Below, piece after piece: positions 17,471 through 26,926 of a stretch of 49,399 nt of DNA (position 1 is the stretch's first letter; the number at the start of each line of letters is the position of its first letter). The position numbers were made by a program, and so were the translations under genes. The stretch is from an uncultured Rhizobium sp. GTDB lineage: Bacteria; Pseudomonadota; Alphaproteobacteria; Rhizobiales; Rhizobiaceae. Under the pieces are notes generated by a model, which did not search any database, was not told the DNA's origin, and saw only the letters and a list, made by a program, of their open reading frames with translations. The stretch covers positions 1 to 49,399 of the forward strand of contig CAMFIF010000026.1 in the NCBI GenBank assembly GCA_945952415.1, read 5' to 3'.

Positions 17471-18967
17471 ATGAGCAAGGAATATAGCCGAGCCTACTGG
17501 GAAAAGCTGGGCGCCGATCTGAAGATCGAAGGTCGCCATTTCATCAACGGTGCCTTCGTGGCATCCGTTTCCGGAGAGAGCTTTGTCCGCCCGCGCCCGA
17601 TGGACGGGAAGCCGGGAACTGCGCTTGCCCGTGGGACGGCCGAGGATATCGATCTTGCCGTCAAGGCCGCCCGCGCCAGCTTCGAAAGCGGTGTCTGGCG
17701 CCACAAGGAGCCGCTCGAGCGGAAGAAGATCATGCTGAAATGGGCGGAGCTGATCCGTACCCACGGCGAGGAGCTCGCCATGCTGGAAACGCTCGATGTG
17801 GGCAAGCCGGTCATGGCTTCGTTGACCGTCGATGTGCGGCTCTGCGCCGACGGCATCCAGTATTATGCCGAGATGATCGACAAGATGTATGACGAGATCG
17901 CCCCCACCGGTCCGAAGGCGCGCGCTCTGGTGCGCAAGGTGCCGCTCGGTGTCATCGGCGCGATCACGCCGTGGAACTATCCCATGATCATCGACGGCTG
18001 GAAGCTTGGACCGGCACTCGCGGCGGGCAATTCCGTTGTGCTGAAGCCCGCGGAGCAATCCTCCCTCTCCGCGCTCAAGCTTGCAGCGCTGGCAAAGGAA
18101 GCGGGGCTTCCCGATGGCGTGTTCAACGTCGTCGTCGGTTATGGCGAGGAAACCGGCAAGCCGCTCGCACTGCACATGGACGTGGACATGATCGCCTTCA
18201 CCGGTTCGACCGAAGTGGGCAAGCTGATCATGGGCTATGCGGCGCAGTCCAACCTGAAACGGGTGGCGCTGGAGCTCGGCGGCAAGTCGCCGATCGTCGT
18301 CTTCGACGATGCGGATCTCGATGCCGCAGCCTCGGCCGCGGCCTGGGGCTGCTTCTACAATTCCGGCGAGACCTGCCATGCCTCGACCCGCCTGATCGTC
18401 CATCGCTCGATCCAGGCGAAGCTCGTCGAGAAGATCCGCGAGGTGACTGCCGGCATCACCCTCAACCATCCCTTCGAACCGGATGCGGCGATCGGTGCGC
18501 TTATCGAGGAAGAGCACATGAAGAAGGTGCTTGGCATGATCGCGGATGGCGAAAAGGAGGGCGCCCGTCGCGCCTTCGGGGCCGAGAGGGCGCTCTCCGA
18601 GACCGGCGGCTTCTACGTCTCGCCGGGGGTCTTCGTCGATGCCACCAACGACATGAAGATTGCGCGGCAGGAAATCTTCGGCCCAGTTCTCGTCTCCATT
18701 CCCTTCGACACGGAGGAGGAAGCGCTGAAGATCGCCAATGACACGATCTATGGCCTCGCCGGTGCGGTCTTCACCACCAACATGGATCGGGTGCATCGGG
18801 TCTCCGAGGCGATCCATGCGGGAACGGTGTGGATCAACACCTATGACATGTCCAACTTCGCCACCCCCTTCGGTGGCTTCAAGCAGTCCGGTTTCGGCCG
18901 TGACCGCTCGGTCCATGCGGTCGACAAATACTGCGACTACAAGACCATCTGGCAGCAGTTCAACTGA
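17471..18967 (+). CDS. Aldehyde dehydrogenase (NAD(P)-dependent)
   Basis: A 498-residue ALDH-superfamily enzyme that oxidises an aldehyde to its acid. Catalytic residues are all visible: Asn169 in PWNYP, the general base Glu268 in LELGGKS, the nucleophile Cys302 in NSGETCHAS, and the cofactor motif FTGSTEVG (243-250). The C-terminal region MSNFATPFGGFKQSGFGRD is typical. Overall it looks closest to the PuuC/betaine-aldehyde group, but that does not fix the substrate. GAGGAAGAGG precedes the ATG. The next gene starts 11 bases after its stop, so the three genes probably form an operon. Confidence 0.93.
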   Translation: MSKEYSRAYWEKLGADLKIEGRHFINGAFVASVSGESFVRPRPMDGKPGTALARGTAEDIDLAVKAARASFESGVWRHKEPLERKKIMLKWAELIRTHGEELAMLETLDVGKPVMASLTVDVRLCADGIQYYAEMIDKMYDEIAPTGPKARALVRKVPLGVIGAITPWNYPMIIDGWKLGPALAAGNSVVLKPAEQSSLSALKLAALAKEAGLPDGVFNVVVGYGEETGKPLALHMDVDMIAFTGSTEVGKLIMGYAAQSNLKRVALELGGKSPIVVFDDADLDAAASAAAWGCFYNSGETCHASTRLIVHRSIQAKLVEKIREVTAGITLNHPFEPDAAIGALIEEEHMKKVLGMIADGEKEGARRAFGAERALSETGGFYVSPGVFVDATNDMKIARQEIFGPVLVSIPFDTEEEALKIANDTIYGLAGAVFTTNMDRVHRVSEAIHAGTVWINTYDMSNFATPFGGFKQSGFGRDRSVHAVDKYCDYKTIWQQFN

Positions 18968-18978
18968 GGCGGCGCGAC

Positions 18979-20103
18979 ATGAGCAAGATTACGTCCATTG
19001 AGATCACCCATCATCGCCTGCCGCTCGATCCGCCCTTCAAGGCGAGCTGGGACGGACGTCCGCGCCGTCACTTCGACGCGACCATCGTGCGCGTTCGCGA
19101 TGACGAAGGGCGGGAAGGGATCGGCTCCGGCGATCTGATGAAGGGCTTCGAAGGCCATGAGGAACTCTTCATCGGCGAGGACCCGCGCCATCTGGAGCGG
19201 CATTACGAGGTGCTTTCCCATATCAACTTCCATTATGGCCGGTGCTGGCCGATGGATCTGGCTCTCTGGGATCTCGCTGGCAAGGTAACGGGTGAGCCCG
19301 TCTGGCGCATGCTCGGAGGCCGTGCGGACCGCGTGCGGCTCTATGCTTCCTCCGGCGTGCTGCGCGATCCTTCCGCCATGGCCGATCAGGCGGAGCGCTA
19401 CATCGCCGAGGGCTTTCCGGCGATGAAGGTACGCTTCACCTCGTCTTCCGGTGGCCGAAATGGCTGGCGGGATGATGTGAAGGCGCTCGAAGCCGTGCGT
19501 GCCCGTGTCGGTGACCGGCTGGAACTGATGGTGGACTGCAATCAGGGTTGGCGAATGCCCTGGGATACCAATCTTTCCTGGACCTACAAGGATGCGCTGA
19601 CGGTGGCTCGCGAGCTGGAACGGCTCGGCGTCTACTGGATGGAGGAGCCGCTTCACCGCTCAGACCGAAAGAGCATGAAGGCGCTGCGCGAAACGACCGA
19701 TATCCGCATCGCTGGCGGCGAAATGACCCGGGAACTCTACGAGTTCCGCGATATCATCGAGGAGCGCGCCTTCGACGTGATCCAGCCGGACGTGGCGCTG
19801 GTTGGGGGTATCACCGGTTGCCGGCGCCTTGCCTATCAGGCCCGCGAGGCAGGTATCCTCTTCACACCGCACAGCTGGACGAACGGGATCGGCGTTCTCG
19901 CCAATGCCCATCTGACAGCCGGGGCAGGGGATGCGCCTTTCCTCGAATATCCCTATGACAATCCGGAATGGTCAGAAGATCGCCGCGATTATCCGATGGC
20001 TTCGCCGCTTCGCCACCGCGATGGCTGGCTGGAGCTCGGCGAAGCGCCGGGCCTTGGCGTTGTGCTCGACGAGGAGCGGCTGAAGGTCACCCGGATCGGC
20101 TGA
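18979..20103 (+). CDS. Enolase-superfamily (mandelate racemase-like) enzyme, unusual KxR motif
   Basis: A 374-residue enzyme with the capping domain and TIM barrel of the mandelate racemase/muconate lactonising family. Aligning by eye with mandelate racemase: metal ligands Asp186 (MVDCNQ), Glu222 (WMEEP) and Glu248 (AGGEM); His298-Asp271 dyad (TPHSW and IQPDVA). At the KxK site the sequence is Lys150-Val-Arg152, so Arg replaces the second Lys, the S-specific base. That favours a one-base dehydration or epimerisation over racemisation. Acid sugars are the usual substrates. It ends the alcohol/aldehyde dehydrogenase gene set and converges on the FemAB-like gene. Confidence 0.85.
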   Translation: MSKITSIEITHHRLPLDPPFKASWDGRPRRHFDATIVRVRDDEGREGIGSGDLMKGFEGHEELFIGEDPRHLERHYEVLSHINFHYGRCWPMDLALWDLAGKVTGEPVWRMLGGRADRVRLYASSGVLRDPSAMADQAERYIAEGFPAMKVRFTSSSGGRNGWRDDVKALEAVRARVGDRLELMVDCNQGWRMPWDTNLSWTYKDALTVARELERLGVYWMEEPLHRSDRKSMKALRETTDIRIAGGEMTRELYEFRDIIEERAFDVIQPDVALVGGITGCRRLAYQAREAGILFTPHSWTNGIGVLANAHLTAGAGDAPFLEYPYDNPEWSEDRRDYPMASPLRHRDGWLELGEAPGLGVVLDEERLKVTRIG

Positions 20104-20120
20104 TCAGGCCCGCATTCGCT

Positions 20121-20153
20121 GCTTGCGGGGCGCGCCCTCAGCGTCCCGCAAGC
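20121..20153. terminator. Hairpin between convergent genes
   Basis: Stem GCTTGCGGG (20121-20129) with CCCGCAAGC (20145-20153) around a 15-base loop. It overlaps the 3' end of the minus-strand gene that stops at 20138. No T-run is present, so intrinsic termination is doubtful; it may protect transcript ends from both sides. Confidence 0.4.
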
Positions 20154-21415
20154 GAAAGGATCTTCTGGCGTAGCATGCGGGCCATGTTGCGCGTGTTCCG
20201 GTAAAGGTGAAGCTGGGCGGAGACCTGCCGCACGTCGCGGTCGCTGTTTTGCCGGAGACCTACCACCAGGGTTCCCATCTCCTCCCGCTCCCGCCAGAAA
20301 CGGGCCATGATCGGATGATCGGGAACGGCGCAGCTATCGGTCCTGACGATGTTTGCATCGTCCAGATGCCAGTCGGTCAGATCCTCCATCAGGAGCTTGC
20401 CGGGTGAATATTTCGCGTAATTCTCGTCATAGGCCGTCTTCCACGTATAGGCCTCGCCGGACACGATGAAGACGATCATGCTGGCAATGGCCTTGCCGTT
20501 CAGATCGAGCGTATGAACGCGGACGCCGTCGCTCTCGGCAAGATTGGTGATCGCTTCCCGAGCAAAGGCTGCACGGTAGCGGTCGAGCACCATGGCAGTG
20601 CGTTTTGTACCCTTCCATCCCTTCGCCTCCAGGGCCAGGAACTCTTCCATCCGCACCCTGATATCGCCGGGCTGACGGGCCACCTCATAGACCAGCCTGC
20701 CATGGGACCTCAGATTGGCGCGCTGACGGCGCATTTCATGCAGATGGTGGCTGGATATGCTTTCGCGCAGATAGGTCGGGCCATCCTCGTAGCTTTCCAG
20801 CATGGGGCGCTGGAACGGACTGGTGACATTGACCGGCAGGTTGCGGCTGATCGCCACCGCCTTGGCGAGTTGCACGAAATTGCCGTTCAGCCGCACATCC
20901 GGGAAAACGATGACCGAGGGCAGACCGCAATCCGGCCGCGCCATCACGTCAAACAGGGCATCGATCGATTGGGCCGCATTTTCCGCATCGACCAGCGGCG
21001 TGCCGAGCGGCCCGTAGTGATTGGCCCAGACGCGCATGATCGGCGCGCCGATGGAGAAGCCCGGCCGCTCGATGGAATAGGGCATCAGAAGGCGGGCACG
21101 GTTCCGCCCGCGGCTTGAGTCGCGCAGGATCGCGACCCGGACCTGCTTTTCCTCGAGCCGCGGCATGGCGGGGGCGAGAAAGCGGCCGGTGAAGAAGACG
21201 TTCGGCTCCATGGCCCGGTTGCTCAGCCGGTCCATCTCGTCCTGAAGATAATAGCCGGCACGTGCCGGATAGAGGCAGAGGTCCAGACCGGGAATGTCGG
21301 TCGGCATCTGCAGGTCCGGCGTCGGCAACGAGTTTTCGACGTCCGCGAGGCCGCCTACCAGCCGGTTGGCGGCGCTATCGGGATTATTCAGCGAAGAGGT
21401 GGGGAAATTCGGCAT
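20138..21415 (-). CDS. GNAT/FemAB-like acyltransferase, probably cell-envelope polysaccharide related
   Basis: A 425-residue soluble protein. The C-terminal half (about residues 215-390) has the pattern of the BioF2-like/FemAB GNAT domain: RRQRANLRSHG near 240, EEFLALEAKGWKG near 275, then a YSPGKLLMEDL block near 355 typical of that fold. The N-terminal half is a diverged second lobe. Such proteins transfer acyl or aminoacyl groups, often in capsule or exopolysaccharide loci. ATG 21415 overlaps the stop of the upstream flippase gene by one base (TAATG), so the two are translationally coupled; the open frame extends upstream but only inside the flippase gene. Substrate unknown. Confidence 0.8.
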   Translation of the reverse strand: MPNFPTSSLNNPDSAANRLVGGLADVENSLPTPDLQMPTDIPGLDLCLYPARAGYYLQDEMDRLSNRAMEPNVFFTGRFLAPAMPRLEEKQVRVAILRDSSRGRNRARLLMPYSIERPGFSIGAPIMRVWANHYGPLGTPLVDAENAAQSIDALFDVMARPDCGLPSVIVFPDVRLNGNFVQLAKAVAISRNLPVNVTSPFQRPMLESYEDGPTYLRESISSHHLHEMRRQRANLRSHGRLVYEVARQPGDIRVRMEEFLALEAKGWKGTKRTAMVLDRYRAAFAREAITNLAESDGVRVHTLDLNGKAIASMIVFIVSGEAYTWKTAYDENYAKYSPGKLLMEDLTDWHLDDANIVRTDSCAVPDHPIMARFWREREEMGTLVVGLRQNSDRDVRQVSAQLHLYRNTRNMARMLRQKILSLAGR

Positions 21416-22887
21416 TATGACGAGACTTTCTGCCGATGGGAGGCGCCCAACGGATCCGCAAGCACGAAAAGCACGATGCCCAGCGCCTTTCTGACCGTAA
21501 TGTGCAGAAGCAGGGCTTCGATCATCATCGCACCCGCTGCCGCCAGCGCGGCGCCGGTCAGGCCATAGAGCGGGATCAAAAACATGTTCAAGCCAAGATT
21601 GGAGACAAGGACAACCGCATAAAGCCAGGCACAGAGCTGCTGCCGCCCAGCCATGGTCAGAAGCACTTCGCCCGGGCCCACCGAGGCCTTGGCGAGGTAG
21701 CCCAGGAAGAGGATGGTCATCAGCGGGTAGCCGGCCGTAAAGCCCGGGCCGAAGAGGGACAGAAGAAGATTGCCGGCGAGCAGCATCAGAATGCCCACGC
21801 CGAGCGAGGGCCAGAAACCCCATCGGGCCATTTCTCCGGCAAAGCGGGCAAGGCCCAAACGGTCACCGGTAGCCACCAGCGAGGAAAAGCGCGGAGCGGC
21901 GGCGGCCTTGACCGAAAAGAAGACGAACTGCATCAAGGCCATGGTCTTGGCCGCAGCAAAGTAGATGCCCACGTCATCGGGCTTCAGATAGAGCCCGACG
22001 ATGACAACGTCGGAATTGGTGAGAAGATAGCCGAAGCCTTCGACGAAGAAGATCGGTAGGGCCACCCGCAACCAGGCTTTCAGGTCATAGCTGCGCAGGG
22101 CGGCAGGATAGCGCTTCTCCATGCTGGAAGAGACGGCAAGCCATTGGCCGATGCTGGTCACGTAGGTGGCGGCAAGCGCCGCGATCGTGGCGGTCACGGC
22201 GGAGGGGGCATAACCCATCTTCACGAGCAGGATCATGAAGACCAGGATCAGCGTCGGGCGGATGATGAAGGTGGGCGTCAGCGCGACGAAGGGCCAGCTA
22301 TTGGCGCGTGCCGTTCCATCCAGCACGTCGCCGAGCGCGATCATGGGCAGGATCACTAGGGCAAGGAAGATCGGCGTCAGATAGTAGGACTGGACGATGG
22401 TTCCGAAGAAATAGAGCACCCCAAAGCCGACGAGCGCAACGGCGGTGGCAAGCAGCATCGAGAACACTCGCGCGGTGAGCGCCATGCCGAAGAGCGAGCC
22501 GTGAGCGCCCTCGGTGCGGTATTGCGGCAGGAACCGCACCACCACCGAGTGAAAGCCGAGGCAGCAGAGATTGCCGATCAGGATGGTCAGAACCCAGACG
22601 AAAACGAAAATGCCGTATTCGAATTCGCCCATGATCCGGGCCTGGATGATCTGGGACAGAAAGGCGATTGCGGCGCTCAGTACCCGGATGACGAAGGCGA
22701 TGAGGGCCATCCGTTGGGCGGCCGCGTGTTCACCGCCATCGGTTGCCAGCCGCTTCATGCGCATCAGCACATCCTTCGCCCTCGGACGGAGAGGCGGTGG
22801 AAGCAGACGTTCCGCAGTGCTGATGATGTGAGTGAACAAAACGCAGTACCCGGGCCCTGGGAATTTGGCCCGATCCTGCACCCGCAC
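21415..22887 (-). CDS. Polysaccharide flippase (Wzx/MOP superfamily)
   Basis: A 490-residue membrane protein with about 12-14 hydrophobic segments from residue 62 to the end. The pattern RMALIAFVIRVLSAAIAFLSQIIQARIMGEFEYGIF, read in blocks, matches the lipopolysaccharide-biosynthesis/oligosaccharide flippase family, which turns lipid-linked saccharides across the inner membrane. No polymerase or glycosyltransferase genes are adjacent. The start is uncertain: the longest frame begins at GTG 22887 without a ribosome site, while ATG 22764 has AAGGA 7 bases upstream but loses ~41 residues of which the last part looks conserved. It is coupled to the downstream FemAB-like gene. Confidence 0.83.
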   Translation of the reverse strand: MRVQDRAKFPGPGYCVLFTHIISTAERLLPPPLRPRAKDVLMRMKRLATDGGEHAAAQRMALIAFVIRVLSAAIAFLSQIIQARIMGEFEYGIFVFVWVLTILIGNLCCLGFHSVVVRFLPQYRTEGAHGSLFGMALTARVFSMLLATAVALVGFGVLYFFGTIVQSYYLTPIFLALVILPMIALGDVLDGTARANSWPFVALTPTFIIRPTLILVFMILLVKMGYAPSAVTATIAALAATYVTSIGQWLAVSSSMEKRYPAALRSYDLKAWLRVALPIFFVEGFGYLLTNSDVVIVGLYLKPDDVGIYFAAAKTMALMQFVFFSVKAAAAPRFSSLVATGDRLGLARFAGEMARWGFWPSLGVGILMLLAGNLLLSLFGPGFTAGYPLMTILFLGYLAKASVGPGEVLLTMAGRQQLCAWLYAVVLVSNLGLNMFLIPLYGLTGAALAAAGAMMIEALLLHITVRKALGIVLFVLADPLGASHRQKVSS

Positions 22888-22956
22888 GGGTTAAGAATCG
22901 GTTCACTATGAGACGGCCTGTGCCATTCCCGGCCCTATTTTAACAGCCATAACGCG

Positions 22957-22983
22957 AAAACCCCTCCGGGAGAGAGGGGTTTT
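22957..22983 (-). terminator. Rho-independent terminator of secA
   Basis: AAAACCCCTC (22957-22966), 7-base loop, GAGGGGTTTT (22974-22983). Read on the minus strand it ends in TTTT, 20 bases after the secA stop; it is symmetric and could act in both directions. Confidence 0.88.
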
Positions 22984-23002
22984 GCTGCTTGCTGGCTGTT
23001 TC

Positions 23003-25723
23003 TCAGGCGTAAGCGCCGTGGCAGTGCTTGTATTTCTGGCCCGAGCCGCAGGGGCAAGGCTCATTGCGGCTCACACGGCCCCATGTCGAGGGATCGTTTG
23101 GATCGCGATCTTCCGGGTTCACCCCGGCTTCCTCTGCCAGGAAAGCCGAGGAGGAAGCGCTTGCGAACTCGTCCTCGCCGGTGGTGGCGTCGATGTGGTG
23201 CGCTTCCATGTCCGGCAGGCCCGCCTGTTCCGGCGGCTGGCGCATGATCTCGACCCGCATCAGCTGGCTCACGACCGCGCTACGCAGATTGTTCAGAAGC
23301 GCCTGGAAAAGCTCGAAGGCTTCGGCCTTGTATTCCTGCAGCGGATCGCGCTGGGCATAGCCGCGGAAGCCGATCACCGAGCGCAGATGGTCGAGATTGA
23401 CGATATGCTCACGCCAGAGATGATCCAGCGTCTGCAGAACGACCTGGCGCTCCACATAGGTCATGATCTCGGGCCCGAAACGCTCCGCCTTTTCAGCGGC
23501 CGCCTTGTCGGCGGCTTCGGTGATGCGGGCGCGGATGTCGTCTTCGGCAATGCCCTCTTCCTTCACCCACTCCTCGACCGGCAGATCGAGATTGAGCGTC
23601 TGGAGAACGGCCGCATGGAGGCCCTTGGCGTCCCACTGTTCCGCATAGGCCCGCTCCGGAATGTGCTGGATGACGAGTTCGTTGACCACGTCATGGCGCA
23701 TGTCATTGACATATTCGGAGATGCTCGGGGCATCCATCAGCTCGATACGCTGCTCGAAGATCACCTTGCGCTGGTCGTTCAGCACGTCGTCATATTTCAG
23801 CAGGTTCTTGCGGATGTCGAAGTTGCGGGCCTCGACCTTCTTCTGCGCCCTTTCGAGTGCCTTGTTGATCCAGGGATGGACGATGGCTTCGCCTTCCTGG
23901 AGGCCGAGCTTCTGCAGCATGCCATCCATCCGGTCGGAACCGAAGATGCGCATCAGGTCGTCCTGCAGGGAGAGGTAGAACTTGGACCGGCCTGGGTCAC
24001 CCTGGCGGCCCGAGCGGCCACGCAGCTGGTTGTCGATACGGCGGCTTTCATGCCGTTCGGAGGCGATAACATAGAGACCGCCAGCGGCAAGCGCCTTTTC
24101 CTTCAGCGCCTTGACCTCGGCGGTGACGGCCGCTTCGCGGGCATCACGCTCCGGTCCCGGCTCCATGCCTTCCAGCTCGCGCTCAAGGCGCATTTCGAGG
24201 TTGCCGCCGAGCTGGATATCGGTGCCGCGGCCGGCCATGTTGGTGGCGATGGTCACGGCGCCCGGAACCCCGGCCTGGCTGACGATATAGGCTTCCTGCT
24301 CGTGATAGCGGGCATTCAGAACCTGGAAGTTCTGGAAACCGGCCTGCTTCAGAAGAGTGGCCAGCAGCTCGGACTTCTCGATGGATGTGGTGCCGACGAG
24401 AACCGGCTGTCCCTTTTCATGAGCGGCCTGGATTTCCGCGATAATCGCCCGGTATTTTTCTTCCGCCGTGCGATAGACCTCATCGTGATCGTCGATGCGC
24501 TTGATCGGCAGGTTGGTCGGCACTTCGACCACATCGAGGCCGTAGATGTTGGCGAATTCTTCCGCTTCGGTCGAGGCCGTACCGGTCATGCCGGCCAGCT
24601 TGTCATACATGCGGAAGTAGTTCTGGAAAGTGATCGAGGCGAGCGTCTGGTTTTCGGGCTGGATCGCCACGCGTTCCTTCGCCTCCAGCGCCTGATGCTG
24701 ACCGTCGGAATAGCGGCGACCCGGCATCATGCGGCCGGTGAACTCGTCGATGATCACGACTTCATCATTGCGGACGATGTAGTCCTTGTCGCGCTGGAAG
24801 AGCTTGTGGGCCTTCAGCGCGTTGTTCACATGGTGGACGATCGCCACGTTTTCCACGTCGTAGAGCGCGTTGCCCTTGAGCAGGCCCGCTTCGCGCAGCA
24901 TGTTTTCGAGCTTTTCCGTGCCGGCTTCGGAGAAGTTCGCCGAACGCTGCTTTTCGTCGATCTCGTAATCGTCGGGCGTCAGGCGCGGAATGAAGGTGTC
25001 GATGGTGGTGTAGAGGTCGGAGCGGTCATCGAGCGGGCCCGAGATGATCAGGGGCGTGCGCGCCTCGTCCACGAGGATCGAATCCACTTCGTCGACGATC
25101 GCGTAATTATGACCGCGCTGAACCATCTGGTTCCGGTCATATTTCATGTTGTCGCGCAGATAGTCGAAGCCCAGCTCGTTATTGGTGGCATAGGTGATGT
25201 CGCAGGCATAGGCGGCGCGGCGCTCCTCGTCGGAGAGGCCGTGCACGATGACACCCGTTGTCAGGCCGAGGAAGCTGTAGAGCTTGCCCATGGTGGCCGC
25301 ATCGCGCCGGGCGAGATAGTCGTTCACCGTGACGACATGGACGCCCTTGCCGGTAAGCGCGTTCAGATAGACCGGCAGTGTGGCGACGAGCGTCTTGCCT
25401 TCGCCGGTCTTCATTTCGGCAATGGCGTTGTCGTTGAGGATCATGCCGCCGATGAGCTGGACGTCGAAGGGCCGCATCTTCAGAACACGGCGCGAGGCCT
25501 CCCGCACCACGGCGAAGGCGGGCACGATCAGATCGTCCACCGTCTTGCCATCCGCGATCATCTTGCGGAATTCGACGGTCTTTGCCGCGAGCTCCTGATC
25601 GGAGAGCTTCTGCATCGCCGCTTCCAGGGCACCCACAGCCTGCGCCTTGGGCTGATAGGCGCGGACACGACGGTCATTTGCCGAACCGAACAATTTGCGG
25701 GCAAGGCCGCCAAAGCTGACCAT
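23003..25723 (-). CDS. secA: Preprotein translocase ATPase SecA
   Basis: A 906-residue ATPase that drives secreted proteins through SecYEG at the inner membrane. Walker A is MKTGEGKT (104-111), DEVDS follows near 214, and the second nucleotide-binding domain contains [13 protein letters not shown] near 493-505. The C-terminus is a zinc-binding SEC-C motif (Cys890, Cys892, Cys901, His902), which binds SecB and ribosomes. AAAGGA precedes the ATG. It is transcribed alone, between a promoter at 25833-25861 and a terminator at 22957-22983, and is divergent from a periplasmic parvulin gene. Confidence 0.98.
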   Translation of the reverse strand: MVSFGGLARKLFGSANDRRVRAYQPKAQAVGALEAAMQKLSDQELAAKTVEFRKMIADGKTVDDLIVPAFAVVREASRRVLKMRPFDVQLIGGMILNDNAIAEMKTGEGKTLVATLPVYLNALTGKGVHVVTVNDYLARRDAATMGKLYSFLGLTTGVIVHGLSDEERRAAYACDITYATNNELGFDYLRDNMKYDRNQMVQRGHNYAIVDEVDSILVDEARTPLIISGPLDDRSDLYTTIDTFIPRLTPDDYEIDEKQRSANFSEAGTEKLENMLREAGLLKGNALYDVENVAIVHHVNNALKAHKLFQRDKDYIVRNDEVVIIDEFTGRMMPGRRYSDGQHQALEAKERVAIQPENQTLASITFQNYFRMYDKLAGMTGTASTEAEEFANIYGLDVVEVPTNLPIKRIDDHDEVYRTAEEKYRAIIAEIQAAHEKGQPVLVGTTSIEKSELLATLLKQAGFQNFQVLNARYHEQEAYIVSQAGVPGAVTIATNMAGRGTDIQLGGNLEMRLERELEGMEPGPERDAREAAVTAEVKALKEKALAAGGLYVIASERHESRRIDNQLRGRSGRQGDPGRSKFYLSLQDDLMRIFGSDRMDGMLQKLGLQEGEAIVHPWINKALERAQKKVEARNFDIRKNLLKYDDVLNDQRKVIFEQRIELMDAPSISEYVNDMRHDVVNELVIQHIPERAYAEQWDAKGLHAAVLQTLNLDLPVEEWVKEEGIAEDDIRARITEAADKAAAEKAERFGPEIMTYVERQVVLQTLDHLWREHIVNLDHLRSVIGFRGYAQRDPLQEYKAEAFELFQALLNNLRSAVVSQLMRVEIMRQPPEQAGLPDMEAHHIDATTGEDEFASASSSAFLAEEAGVNPEDRDPNDPSTWGRVSRNEPCPCGSGQKYKHCHGAYA

Positions 25724-25832
25724 CGAATGGTCCTTTCTATGAACTCTGTCCGAAGCGTTTGCGCCCGCACCTCAAAAACTGGCCGGGACCCGCAAAACGC
25801 CCGGAAACGTATCTGGACGCGAGGTTGCGTGA

Positions 25833-25861
25833 CAGATAAGAGGGGGGTCGATTGATGTCAA
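25833..25861 (-). promoter_or_regulatory. Predicted secA promoter
   Basis: Minus-strand -35 TTGACA (25861-25856, perfect), 17-base spacer, -10 TATCTG (25838-25833); TTATCT shifted by one is equivalent. Transcription would begin near 25826, about 100 bases before the secA ATG. The rest of the 238-base divergent gap holds a CCACATTGTGG palindrome (25884-25894) near the parvulin side. Confidence 0.5.
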
Positions 25862-25961
25862 CGGATAGGCCGTACCAGAATGGCCACATTGTGGTGGTGA
25901 GGACGCTTTCCGGCCTGAAATCAGGAAGAATCGTTGCGCCGGTACACCAAAGGGTTTTTCT

Positions 25962-26804
25962 ATGCCGCGTTATAACATACTCGCCTCTCTTACCTTCGCT
26001 GCCTTGCTGGGCGTTGCCCTGCCGGCCCTTGCGGAAGACAAGCTGATCGCCAAGGTCGGCGATCTGGAGATCCATCAGTCGGATCTTGATGTCGCCATCA
26101 CCAATCTCGATCCGCAGCTTGCCCAGCTGCCCGACGAGCAGAAGCGGGTCGCAGCCCTGTCAGGCGCGATCGACGTGAAGCTCTTCGCCAAGGACGCGGC
26201 CGCCGAGAAGCTCGACCAGACCGACGACTTCAAGGCGCGGATGAAGTACATCACCGAGCGGGAACTGCACGGCGCCTACTTCAAGAAGCACGTGATCGAC
26301 GTGGTAACGCCGGAAGAGATCAAGGCGCGCTATGAAAAGGAAATTGCCGCCCTTCCAAAGGAAGAGGAAGTGCATGCGCGCCACATCCTGGTGAAGACCG
26401 AGGAAGAGGCCAAGGCCATCATCGCGGAACTGGATGCCGGCAAGGATTTTGCCGCTCTCGCCAAGGAAAAGTCCACCGATCCGAACAAGGATGACGGTGG
26501 CGATCTCGGCTATTTCGGCAAGGGCCGCATGGTCAAGGAATTCGAGGCTGCCGCTTTCGCACTCGAAAAGGGCACCTACACGAAGACCCCGGTGAAGACC
26601 GATTTCGGCTGGCACGTCATCAAGGTCGAAGACAAGCGTATTGCACCGCCCCCGGCCTTCGAACAGGTGCAGCCGCAGATCCGCAACCTCGTCATGCGCG
26701 ACAAGTATCTGGAGCTGCTGGCCAAGGCCCGCGAAGCACAGGGCGTCGAGATCGTCGACGAGACCCTGCGCAAGGGCTATGAAGAAGCCAACAAGAAGCA
26801 GTAA
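25962..26804 (+). CDS. Periplasmic peptidyl-prolyl isomerase (parvulin/PpiC type)
   Basis: A 280-residue exported foldase. Residues 1-24 are a signal peptide ending LPALA/ED. An N-terminal SurA-like chaperone helix region covers about 30-135. The parvulin domain runs from HARHILVKTEEEA (about 138) to GWHVIKVED (about 218-226), including GDLGYFGKGRMVKEFE. A C-terminal helix follows. It catalyses cis-trans isomerisation of prolyl bonds in outer-membrane or periplasmic proteins. It is divergent from secA, which supplies such clients. AAAGGG lies about 7 bases before the ATG. A terminator-like hairpin follows its stop. Confidence 0.93.
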   Translation: MPRYNILASLTFAALLGVALPALAEDKLIAKVGDLEIHQSDLDVAITNLDPQLAQLPDEQKRVAALSGAIDVKLFAKDAAAEKLDQTDDFKARMKYITERELHGAYFKKHVIDVVTPEEIKARYEKEIAALPKEEEVHARHILVKTEEEAKAIIAELDAGKDFAALAKEKSTDPNKDDGGDLGYFGKGRMVKEFEAAAFALEKGTYTKTPVKTDFGWHVIKVEDKRIAPPPAFEQVQPQIRNLVMRDKYLELLAKAREAQGVEIVDETLRKGYEEANKKQ

Positions 26805-26817
26805 AATGCGATCCTGA

Positions 26818-26848
26818 AAGGGCCCGTCTCCAGCGGCGGGCCCTTCAT
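26818..26848 (+). terminator. Terminator-like hairpin after the parvulin gene
   Basis: AAGGGCCCG (26818-26826) pairs perfectly with CGGGCCCTT (26837-26845); two more pairs extend it inward. The T-rich tail is short (TTCAT), so termination may be partial before argJ. Confidence 0.6.
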
Positions 26849-26926
26849 ACCGCCTCCATGGCGGCAGTCTAGATTTCCCGATCCAGACGGCGCATGTCCA
26901 GCGCCCTGAAACTCCAGGAATTTCCC

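Noticed and set aside
21416..21823. 136 extra codons upstream of the FemAB-like gene
   Set aside because: They overlap the flippase gene completely. ATG 21415 overlaps the flippase stop and is the natural start.
22982..25855. 957-codon plus-strand open frame over secA
   Set aside because: It is the mirror of secA in GC-rich DNA. It has no recognisable domain and no ribosome site, and secA itself carries all family motifs.
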